A stretch of 9,771 bases of DNA, taken from positions 1 through 9,771 of the forward strand of contig JAFTYN010000141.1 in the NCBI GenBank assembly GCA_017461465.1. Direction: 5' to 3'. A program made the position numbers and the translations under genes. Below are positions 1 through 5,397 of this stretch, piece by piece. This stretch comes from Bacilli bacterium (GTDB lineage Bacteria; Bacillota_I; Bacilli_A; RF39; UBA660). Position 1 is the stretch's first letter; every line of letters begins with the position of its first letter. The notes under the pieces are model-generated. The model was not told the DNA's origin, did not search any database, and saw only the letters and a list, made by a program, of their open reading frames with translations.

Positions 1-1068
1 AACAAAATTTATATAGAAAATTTAAGAAAAATTGGTAAAGATGAAATTTTAGTAGATATTAATCTAAATGAATATAAAAAAGTTAAAAAAATCAAAAGTA
101 TATATAAAATTAGAATAATAAAACACAAAGGATTAAAAAGCCTAAGCCGTTTTATAGCTGTAAATAAGATGACTATTTTTGTCATATTATGTAGTTTTAT
201 TTTACTTTTTAATCTTAGTAATACAATTTTTGAAGTTCAAGTAATTCACGATAATCAGGCTTTAAAAAGCCTTATTTTAGAAGAGTTAGCTGAATATGAG
301 GTAAAAGTACACAAAAGGAAGATAGATGATAAAAAAATACAAAAAATTAAAGAAGAAATATTAAAAAAACATAAAAATAAGATAGAATGGATGGAAATTG
401 AAGAACGTGGAACCTCTTATATTATAAGGGTTGAAGAGAGAAAGGTAGTAGAAAAAGAAGAAAAATTACTACCAAGAAGCATAATAGCATCAAAAAGTGC
501 AGTCATAAAAAAAATAGTAGCGCAAAATGGCGTAGTCGAGAAAGAAATTGGGCAGTATGTAAAAAAAGGTGATGTAATTATAAACGGGAACATAAAATTA
601 GGTGACGATGTAAAATCTAGCGTTCCTGCTAAAGGAACCGTATTTGGAGAGGTTTGGTATACTGTAAAGTTGAAATACCCTTATATTATAAAGGAAAAAA
701 GGTATACAGGTAATGTAAATAATGCTCTTATGATTAATATTTTTGATGCTAAAAAAATACTTTATGGTACAAAATACACTAACTACGAAACCTCATACAA
801 AATAAGACTTTCTTCGACATTTTTACCCATTTTTTTAGCATATGGCAAAAATATGGAATATTTAATGATTGACACTATCCTTACAGAAGAAGAAGCGTAT
901 GAAATGGCGATAGCAAGAGGAAAAAAAGAAATAGAAAGTAACTTAAAAGAAGGCGAATATATAATCGACTTTAAAGTTTTAAATGTTAGTTTTAACGAAA
1001 ATAATATAGAATTAGAAATATTTTATAATATTTGTGAGAATATAACAGATTATCTATTATTAAATTAA
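1..1068 (+). CDS. yqfD: Sporulation protein YqfD family, 5'-truncated by window edge
   Basis: The reading frame is open from base 1, so the first ATG inside the window (169) is internal and the true start lies upstream; 355 codons are visible, against roughly 400 residues in the Bacillus protein. The visible part has a basic cytoplasmic end (KHKGLKSLSRF), a hydrophobic segment from about codon 58 to 76 (FVILCSFILLFNL), then a long charged extracytoplasmic region. Family-typical stretches include EERGTSYIIRVEER, LLPRSIIASKSAVIKKI and VPAKGTVFGEVWYTV. YqfD is a membrane protein encoded beside yqfC and phoH in spore formers; its biochemical role is unknown. Here the usual downstream partners phoH and yqfF are missing and the next gene, ybeY, has its own promoter. 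The call rests on recognisable sequence and on synteny. Whether this organism sporulates cannot be told from the window. Confidence 0.85.
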   Translation, partial: NKIYIENLRKIGKDEILVDINLNEYKKVKKIKSIYKIRIIKHKGLKSLSRFIAVNKMTIFVILCSFILLFNLSNTIFEVQVIHDNQALKSLILEELAEYEVKVHKRKIDDKKIQKIKEEILKKHKNKIEWMEIEERGTSYIIRVEERKVVEKEEKLLPRSIIASKSAVIKKIVAQNGVVEKEIGQYVKKGDVIINGNIKLGDDVKSSVPAKGTVFGEVWYTVKLKYPYIIKEKRYTGNVNNALMINIFDAKKILYGTKYTNYETSYKIRLSSTFLPIFLAYGKNMEYLMIDTILTEEEAYEMAIARGKKEIESNLKEGEYIIDFKVLNVSFNENNIELEIFYNICENITDYLLLN

Positions 1069-1137
1069 GGAATTTGTAATAAAAAAATATATATTAATAG
1101 TGGGGACAAATATATTATTTTTAAAATAGGGGTTTTC

Positions 1138-1166
1138 TTGAAAATTAGCACATTTTATACTATAAT
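1138..1166 (+). promoter_or_regulatory. Sigma-A promoter of the ybeY-recO operon
   Basis: TTGAAA (1138-1143) and TATAAT (1161-1166) are separated by exactly 17 bases, one mismatch from the full vegetative consensus. Transcription should start near 1173, giving a leader of about 33 nt with an AGGAG SD at 1195-1199, six bases before the ybeY ATG. It lies in the 137-base gap after yqfD, so the ybeY operon is at least partly independent of yqfD. No other good promoter was seen before the terminator at 4865. Confidence 0.85.
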
Positions 1167-1205
1167 TAACTTGTTAGTATTATTACTAGTAGTTAGGAGT
1201 AAAAG

Positions 1206-1652
1206 ATGAATAAGATAGAAATATTTAATGAAACAAAAAAAGATATCCTAGAGTTAGTTGATGTTAGAAAAGTTATAGATATAGCTATAAAAAATCAAAA
1301 ACTAGATAATTTAGAATTCAATATAATTATTGTTGACAATGATTATATACATGAATTAAATAAAAACTACCGAAATATTGATAGACCAACTGATGTTATA
1401 ACTTTTGCGCTTGAAGACTATGAAGATGGAATAAAGTTAGAACATAGAATGCTTGGAGATATATATATTTCAATTGATAAAGCAATAAGTCAGGCGGAAG
1501 AATATGGACATGATTTAAGAAGAGAAATTTGTTTCTTAGCAGTTCATGGATTTTTACATCTATTAGGTTATGATCATATGGAAAAAGAAGAAGAAGAAAT
1601 TATGTTTTCACTTCAGGAGGAAATTTTAAATGAAGCGAATATTACGAAATAA
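1206..1652 (+). CDS. ybeY: Endoribonuclease YbeY / rRNA maturation factor
   Basis: This is a 148-residue protein of the UPF0054 family, of normal length. It carries the metal-binding signature HGFLHLLGYDH at residues 114-124, with H114, H118 and H124 as the three zinc ligands. The preceding family blocks are also present: NYRNIDRPTDVITF (54-67, including the conserved R56) and LGDIYIS (83-89). YbeY is a single-strand-specific RNase needed for 16S rRNA 3'-end maturation and late 70S quality control in the cytoplasm; in Bacillus it sits in the same cluster and cooperates genetically and physically with Era. The start at 1206 is fixed by AGGAG at 1195-1199. Its 3' end contains the AGGAGG SD of dgkA and overlaps dgkA by 23 bases, suggesting translational coupling. 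Confidence 0.97.
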   Translation: MNKIEIFNETKKDILELVDVRKVIDIAIKNQKLDNLEFNIIIVDNDYIHELNKNYRNIDRPTDVITFALEDYEDGIKLEHRMLGDIYISIDKAISQAEEYGHDLRREICFLAVHGFLHLLGYDHMEKEEEEIMFSLQEEILNEANITK

Positions 1653-2025
1653 AGATGCCGGCAATTTTTTAGTACGTTATTATAAAAGCTTTTGTCATGC
1701 TTTATCAGGAATTTGGTATGCATTAAAATGTGAACATAATATGATTATTATTTTTGTGGCTGCAATAGTGGTTGTAATAGCAGGACTATTTTTTAACTTA
1801 AGTGCTTATGAATGGTTATTTTGTATAATGTCAATTGGTATGGTATCAGCAACAGAAATGATTAATACATCAATCGAAGCTGTCGTAGACTTAGAAACAC
1901 AAAAATATCATCCACTTGCTAAAATTGCTAAAGATACAGCAAGTAGTGCAACACTGATATTTTCGATTACAGCTTTTATAGGAGCACTTATTATCTTTTT
2001 ACCTAAGATATTAGAATTACTTTAG
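1630..2025 (+). CDS. dgkA: Undecaprenol / diacylglycerol kinase, DgkA family
   Basis: This 131-residue integral membrane kinase has the usual length. A basic amphipathic N-terminal region (to about residue 36) is followed by membrane segments at about 39-57, 60-75 and 106-127. The signature region is intact: E76, N79, E83 and D87 in EMINTSIEAVVDL, followed by H94, K98 and the AKD triplet at 100-102, which form the ATP/Mg and lipid site. In Gram-positives this family mainly phosphorylates undecaprenol, recycling the cell-wall lipid carrier, rather than diacylglycerol. The start is chosen from AGGAGG at 1615-1620, nine bases upstream and inside ybeY; the 23-base overlap makes coupling likely. 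It is followed after eight bases by cdd. Lipid specificity is inferred from the phylum, not seen. Confidence 0.95.
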   Translation: MKRILRNKDAGNFLVRYYKSFCHALSGIWYALKCEHNMIIIFVAAIVVVIAGLFFNLSAYEWLFCIMSIGMVSATEMINTSIEAVVDLETQKYHPLAKIAKDTASSATLIFSITAFIGALIIFLPKILELL

Positions 2026-2033
2026 GAGGAATT

Positions 2034-2420
2034 ATGAAAGACAAATTATTAAATGTAGTAAAAAATGCTTATGCACCATATTCTAATTTTGGAGTTGGTT
2101 GCATTGTAGTAACAAAAGATGGAAATGAATTCCAAGGAGTTAATGTAGAAAATGCTAATGGCACAAGTATATGTGCTGAAAGAAATGCTATTGATAATGC
2201 AGTAGGACATGGTTACCGTAAGGGAGATTTTAGCAAAATATATATTATGTTTGAAAATGGTAATTATGGAACACCATGCTTCGCATGTAGACAAGTAATT
2301 GTAGAATTCTTTAATGAAGAAGATGAAGTAATATCAGTAAATGGTAATGGAGAAGAAAAAGTTTATAAAGTAAAAGAACTTTGTCCATATCCATTTGATG
2401 AAAGTGATTTAAATGCGTAG
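2034..2420 (+). CDS. cdd: Cytidine deaminase
   Basis: This 128-residue protein matches the homotetrameric Bacillus-type cytidine deaminase in length. It hydrolytically converts cytidine and deoxycytidine to uridine and deoxyuridine in pyrimidine salvage. The substrate loop is AYAPYSNFGVG (12-22). The zinc and catalytic motifs are CAERNAI (C47 ligand, E49 proton shuttle) and PCFACRQ (C82 and C85 ligands), and FNEEDEVI plus a C-terminal LCPYPF tail complete the pattern. The strong SD AGGAGG at 2024-2029 overlaps the dgkA stop codon and sits four bases from the ATG. The last codons overlap the era start by eight bases. dgkA-cdd-era is the standard Bacillus order. Confidence 0.97.
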   Translation: MKDKLLNVVKNAYAPYSNFGVGCIVVTKDGNEFQGVNVENANGTSICAERNAIDNAVGHGYRKGDFSKIYIMFENGNYGTPCFACRQVIVEFFNEEDEVISVNGNGEEKVYKVKELCPYPFDESDLNA

Positions 2421-3300
2421 TGGTTTTGTAAGTTTAATTGGAAGACCTAATGTAGGAAAATCAACTTTATTAAATAGTATTATAGGTAAAAAAGTAGCTA
2501 TTACTTCAGATAAACCGCAAACTACTAGAAACATAATTCAGGGTATTTATAATGAAGATGATACACAGATAGTTTTTGTGGACACACCAGGTATACATAA
2601 ACCTAATCATAAGTTAGGAACTTATTTAAATAAACAAGCTTATTACTCTATTGACGATGTAGATGTAATACTTATGTTAGTTGATGCAAATATGGGACTT
2701 GGGGCAGGAGATAAGTTTATTATTGAAAGACTAAAAAATGTTACTAAACCAGTAATATTAATAATTAACAAAATAGATAAAATCTCAAAAGAAGAATTAC
2801 TTGGTAAAATAAATGAATATAAAGATTTATATAATTTTAGTGAAATAATTCCTGTTTCGGCATTAAAAAAAGATAATGTAAAAACAGTAATAAAAGTACT
2901 AAAAGAGTATTTACCAGATTCAATTCAGTTCTATGATAAAGATGATATTACAAATAAATCTATGGAATTTTTAATGGGTGAAATAGTACGTGAAAAAGTA
3001 TTTGAGTTAACTGATGAAGAAGTTCCTCATTCTATAACAGCATATATAGAAAATGTAGAAAAAAATAAAAATAATTATGTTATAAATGGCGTTATAGTAG
3101 TAGATAGAGATTCATTAAAGAAGATAATAATTGGTAAGCAAGGTAGCAAGATTAAAGAAATTAGTACTCGCGCTAGAATAGACATTGAAGAATTACTTGG
3201 AAAAAAAGTTTATTTAGAATTATATGTAAAAACAATAAAGAAGTGGCGTGATAGAGAAAGTACACTAGCAGAATTTGGTTTTACAGATTTTGATAAATAA
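2413..3300 (+). CDS. era: GTPase Era
   Basis: This 295-residue protein is a normal-length Era: a Ras-like GTPase followed by a KH domain. The G motifs are GRPNVGKST (10-18, P-loop), TTR (37-39, switch I), DTPG (57-60), NKID (119-122) and SAL (149-151). The C-terminal KH domain (about 205-285) contains IIIGKQGSKIKEI with its GKQG loop at 241-244, followed by LELYVKTIKKWRD. Era binds the 3' end of 16S rRNA and checks 30S maturation, and may partner with YbeY encoded three genes upstream. The ATG at 2413 overlaps cdd by eight bases. Its SD is poor (AGTGAT at 2403-2408), so translation probably depends on coupling from cdd. A 53-base gap with a hairpin separates it from yqzL. Confidence 0.98.
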   Translation: MRSGFVSLIGRPNVGKSTLLNSIIGKKVAITSDKPQTTRNIIQGIYNEDDTQIVFVDTPGIHKPNHKLGTYLNKQAYYSIDDVDVILMLVDANMGLGAGDKFIIERLKNVTKPVILIINKIDKISKEELLGKINEYKDLYNFSEIIPVSALKKDNVKTVIKVLKEYLPDSIQFYDKDDITNKSMEFLMGEIVREKVFELTDEEVPHSITAYIENVEKNKNNYVINGVIVVDRDSLKKIIIGKQGSKIKEISTRARIDIEELLGKKVYLELYVKTIKKWRDRESTLAEFGFTDFDK

Positions 3301-3320
3301 ATTGAATAAAAAAAATAATA

Positions 3321-3350
3321 TAGTCCACAATTAAATAGAAAGGTGGACTA
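3321..3350 (+). promoter_or_regulatory. Perfect inverted repeat sequestering the yqzL SD
   Basis: TAGTCCAC (3321-3328) is the exact reverse complement of GTGGACTA (3343-3350), with a 14-base A-rich loop. The right arm carries the downstream half of the yqzL SD (AAAGGTGG, 3339-3346), and the ATG follows three bases after the stem. Downstream there is no U-run, so on the + strand it is not an intrinsic terminator. A role in limiting initiation at yqzL, or as an RNA-processing site inside the operon, is inference. On the opposite strand the stem would be followed by a T-rich run, but there is no minus-strand gene for it to serve. Confidence 0.55.
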
Positions 3351-3353
3351 AAT

Positions 3354-3464
3354 ATGAATAAAAAGTTATTATGGGATTTATTTAAAAATACAGGAAAGAT
3401 AGAATATTATATTAAATATAAGGAGTTAGAACATGAGAGAAATAGAAGTAGGAAAAAAGTATAG
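3354..3464 (+). CDS. yqzL: YqzL-like small protein
   Basis: This 36-residue ORF begins MNKKLLWDLFKNTGKIEYYI and continues KYKELEHERN before a basic tail. It matches what I recall of the YqzL family: a W-x-LF-x-x-TG-x-I core followed by Y-x-x-YKELE. YqzL proteins are conserved small proteins of unknown function encoded between era and recO in Bacilli, which is exactly its place here. The SD AAAGGTGG (3339-3346) is seven bases before the ATG but lies partly in a perfect hairpin. The 3' end overlaps the next gene by 32 bases in a different frame, and the next gene's SD (3420-3425) lies inside yqzL. The short length lowers certainty, but synteny and motif agree. Confidence 0.8.
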   Translation: MNKKLLWDLFKNTGKIEYYIKYKELEHERNRSRKKV

Positions 3465-3675
3465 ACATTTTAAAGATAAATTATATGAAGTTATTGCAAT
3501 TGCATATGACTCTGAATCAAACAATGATGAAGTTTTAAGAAAAATGGTAGTATATAAAGCTTTATATGGTGATGGTAAGATTTGGGTTAGAGATTATGAA
3601 ATGTTTGCTTCAAAAGTAGATAGAGAAAAATACCCAGATGTAGAGCAAGAATATCGTTTTGAAGAAGTAGAATAA
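3433..3675 (+). CDS. DUF1653 domain protein
   Basis: This 80-residue soluble protein is made almost entirely of one DUF1653 domain. GKKYRHFKDKLYEV (7-20) and MVVYKALYGDGKIWVRDYEMF (38-58) are the two diagnostic blocks, and the acidic C terminus (EQEYRFEEVE) completes the fold. The family is small, widespread in bacteria and has no established biochemical function; the strands suggest a compact beta barrel, which is inference. The start is supported by AAGGAG at 3420-3425, seven bases upstream. It overlaps yqzL by 32 bases and its TAA shares one base with the recO ATG (TAATG), so it is tightly coupled to recO. Its insertion between yqzL and recO is not the Bacillus subtilis arrangement. Confidence 0.85.
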   Translation: MREIEVGKKYRHFKDKLYEVIAIAYDSESNNDEVLRKMVVYKALYGDGKIWVRDYEMFASKVDREKYPDVEQEYRFEEVE

Positions 3676-4409
3676 TGATTGAAAAAGTAGAAGGAATTGT
3701 TGTTAGTGAACTAGAATATGGTGAAACTAGCAAAATAATAAATGTGCTTACAAGAGAACTTGGAATGGTTGGTATGATGGCTAAAGGAGCTAGAACTATG
3801 AAAAGTTCTTTAAGAAGTACAACTAATAAACTTACATATGGTACATTCTTTATCAAATATAATGAGAATAAACTTTCTAATTTAACTTCTGTTGATATAA
3901 TTGATAATTTTAAAAATATTAAAATTGATATAGAAAAAATAAGTTATGTAAGTTATTTATTAGAGCTTGCTGTGCAAGTTAATAAACATACACAAGATAA
4001 AGAAGTATATGATTTATTAATCGCAAGCATAAAGAAAATAAATGAAGGATTTAATCCGTTAACAATTACTAATATTTTAGAATTAAAATATCTTGAATAT
4101 TTAGGTGTAATGCCTGTTTTAGATTGTTGCAGTGTATGTGGTAGTACTAAATCTATAGCTACTCTTTCAAGTTATAGAGGTGGTTATGTTTGTAATAATT
4201 GCCTTAAAAATGAAAAAATTGTGAGTGAAAAAACAATAAAGTTAATAAGAATGTTTTACTATGTAGAGATAGATAAAATTAGTAAATTAGATATAAGTAA
4301 ACAATCAGAAATGGAAATAAATAATTTTTTAACAGATTATTATGATAGATATACAGGAATATATCTAAAGACAAAAGATTTTATTAAAAATTTAAATAAG
4401 ATTAAGTAG
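3675..4409 (+). CDS. recO: DNA repair protein RecO
   Basis: This 244-residue protein has the normal RecO layout and length. An N-terminal OB fold (about 1-80) begins EGIVVSELEYGETSKI and contains the conserved MAKGAR (35-40). A helical domain follows, and then a C4 zinc module with C152-x2-C155 (CSVCG) and C173-x2-C176 (CNNC). GG169-170 before the second pair is typical. RecO, with RecR, loads RecA onto SSB-coated single-stranded DNA in gap and break repair in the cytoplasm. It starts by a one-base TAATG overlap with the DUF1653 gene and has no independent SD of note, so termination-reinitiation is likely. The gene order era-yqzL-(DUF1653)-recO is otherwise classical. Confidence 0.95.
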   Translation: MIEKVEGIVVSELEYGETSKIINVLTRELGMVGMMAKGARTMKSSLRSTTNKLTYGTFFIKYNENKLSNLTSVDIIDNFKNIKIDIEKISYVSYLLELAVQVNKHTQDKEVYDLLIASIKKINEGFNPLTITNILELKYLEYLGVMPVLDCCSVCGSTKSIATLSSYRGGYVCNNCLKNEKIVSEKTIKLIRMFYYVEIDKISKLDISKQSEMEINNFLTDYYDRYTGIYLKTKDFIKNLNKIK

Positions 4410-4416
4410 GTGGAGT

Positions 4417-4866
4417 ATGGGAGATTATAAATATATATTTGTTCCTTTTATAGCACTTGTAATTTGTCAGTTTATCAAGTTTGTTATGGAATCATTAAAA
4501 TATAAAAGTTTAAACTGGAATAGACTAATTAATGGTGCAGGTGGTATGCCTTCTTCTCATGCAACTTTCTCAATGTCATTAACAACTTTATTAGCATACA
4601 ATTATGGCTTTGATAATCCATTAGTAGCAACAGCATTAATATTCTCTTTTATTGTTTGTTATGATGCAATGGGTGTCAGATTTGAAAGTGGAAAACAAGC
4701 TGAAGTTATTAATGATATTGCAGATGTAGTAGAAAAACAAAATAAGTTTAAAAAAATAAAATTTGCAGATTTAAAAGAACAACTTGGTCATAAACCACTT
4801 GAAGTAATAATGGGGATGTTACTTGGTATAACACTAGCACTATTATTTGAAATTTGTATATTTTAA
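4417..4866 (+). CDS. Divergent PAP2 family membrane protein (DUF212, YuiD-like)
   Basis: This 149-residue membrane protein has hydrophobic segments at about 6-22, 48-62, 67-83 and 128-148. The family signature is complete: GGMPSSH at 42-48, YDAMGVR at 82-88 with GKQA at 92-95, and LGHKPLEV at 123-130. The family is distantly related to acid phosphatase/PAP2 lipid phosphatases and keeps a PSSH-like motif, but no activity is firmly established. An isoprenoid or phospholipid phosphate substrate is plausible given dgkA in the same operon, which is inference. The SD (AGGTGG, 4408-4413) overlaps the recO stop and is only three bases from the ATG, closer than usual. It is the last gene of the operon; its stop codon is part of the terminator stem. 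Confidence 0.92.
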   Translation: MGDYKYIFVPFIALVICQFIKFVMESLKYKSLNWNRLINGAGGMPSSHATFSMSLTTLLAYNYGFDNPLVATALIFSFIVCYDAMGVRFESGKQAEVINDIADVVEKQNKFKKIKFADLKEQLGHKPLEVIMGMLLGITLALLFEICIF

Positions 4867-4893
4867 CTCAAGATAATAATCTTGAGTTTTTTT
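4865..4893 (+). terminator. Intrinsic terminator of the ybeY-recO-DUF212 operon
   Basis: AACTCAAGAT (4865-4874) and ATCTTGAGTT (4879-4888) form a perfect 10-bp stem with an AATA loop. The T-run (4887-4893) begins in the last stem bases. The left arm starts within the TAA of the DUF212 gene, so there is no wasted spacing. The next promoter begins 11 bases after the T-run. Confidence 0.93.
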
Positions 4894-4903
4894 ATAATTT
4901 TTA

Positions 4904-4912
4904 TGATATAAT
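4904..4912 (+). promoter_or_regulatory. Extended -10 promoter of the pilin-like gene
   Basis: TGATATAAT is a TG-N-TATAAT extended -10 element. The only -35-like hexamer (TTGAGT, 4882-4887) lies inside the terminator stem with a 19-base spacer, so the promoter probably relies on the TG motif. Transcription would start near 4919, at the first base of the SD AGGTGAT (4919-4925), giving a leader of only about 10 nt before the ATG at 4929. Confidence 0.65.
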
Positions 4913-4928
4913 TACTTTAGGTGATAAT

Positions 4929-5330
4929 ATGAAAAGTAATAAAGGTTTTACAATGGTAGAATTAATAGCAGTTATTACAATATTAGCGTTAATTGCATTA
5001 ATAACAGTACCAACAGTTAATAAAGTTATTGATAATTCAAAAAGAAAGGCTTATGATAAACAAGTAGATACTATTGTAAAAGCAGCTAAAACAATGATGG
5101 CTCAAGATGGTTCAGTTTATATGACTAAAATAGCAGATGATTTTTATATAGTTGATGTTAATACTTTAGTTATTAATGGCTATATCGAAGAAGTTATTAA
5201 TCCAATAACTGAAGAATCTATGGGGGATTCATGTGTTTTTATAGACGATGTAACTGGTGAAGGTAATTTTGAATATGAATTTAGTTTAGAATGTGAAAGA
5301 AATGATTATGCGTATCCATTAACAGGATAA
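4929..5330 (+). CDS. Prepilin-like protein with type IV N-terminal methylation motif
   Basis: This 133-residue protein starts MKSNKG followed by FTMVELIAVITILALIALIT, a classic class-A prepilin leader. Cleavage is expected between G6 and F7, with Glu at mature position 5 (residue 11), followed by a single hydrophobic helix to about residue 29 and an amphipathic alpha-1 continuation. The small C-terminal domain has two cysteines (C102, C122) that could form a disulphide outside the cell. Such proteins are processed by a prepilin peptidase and form type IV pili, pseudopili or competence filaments. No pilus ATPase, platform protein or peptidase is in the window, so the machine it belongs to is unknown. 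The start at 4929 is preferred over an in-frame ATG at 4854: the leader motif begins here, AGGTGAT is next to it, and the upstream frame runs through the terminator. Confidence 0.85.
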   Translation: MKSNKGFTMVELIAVITILALIALITVPTVNKVIDNSKRKAYDKQVDTIVKAAKTMMAQDGSVYMTKIADDFYIVDVNTLVINGYIEEVINPITEESMGDSCVFIDDVTGEGNFEYEFSLECERNDYAYPLTG

Positions 5331-5338
5331 AAGATATT

Positions 5339-5367
5339 AAAGAGTAACTTTTAATTACTCTTTTTTT
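5339..5367 (+). terminator. Intrinsic terminator after the pilin-like gene
   Basis: AAAGAGTAA (5339-5347) pairs with TTACTCTTT (5355-5363) around a 7-base loop, and the 7-T run covers 5361-5367. It starts eight bases after the stop codon. The stem is AT-rich, with only two G-C pairs, but the shape is typical of this genome. Confidence 0.85.
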
Positions 5368-5368
5368 A

Positions 5369-5383
5369 TGGTATTATTATAAT
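5369..5383 (+). promoter_or_regulatory. Probable extended -10 promoter of the LRR/transglutaminase-like gene
   Basis: Directly after the T-run come TG-G-TATTAT (5369-5377) and an overlapping TATAAT (5378-5383). With the first, transcription would begin near 5384 and keep the SD AGGAGG (5387-5392); with the second, it would begin near 5390 and cut into the SD. No convincing -35 hexamer is visible. The ATG is at 5398, five bases after the SD. Confidence 0.55.
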
Positions 5384-5397
5384 AATAGGAGGAATAT

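Noticed and set aside
1086..1122. AT-only stem followed by a T-rich stretch, a possible yqfD terminator
   Set aside because: The 7-bp stem has no G-C pair, a 17-base loop and a one-base gap before the T-run; such pairings are expected by chance at this composition.
2049..2294. Minus-strand open frame of 81 codons inside cdd
   Set aside because: It is antisense to an unmistakable cytidine deaminase, has low-complexity composition and no recognisable domain or SD.
3305..3350. The yqzL hairpin read as an intrinsic terminator on the minus strand
   Set aside because: The stem and T-rich tail fit in shape, but there is no minus-strand gene anywhere downstream for it to end.
3587..3856. Minus-strand open frame of 89 codons across the DUF1653/recO junction
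   Set aside because: It is hydrophobic only because it mirrors AT-rich coding sequence. It is antisense to two well-supported genes.
4854..4928. N-terminal extension of the pilin-like gene to the ATG at 4854
   Set aside because: It would overlap the previous gene, translate through a strong terminator and place 25 residues before a canonical prepilin leader. The SD and promoter favour 4929.
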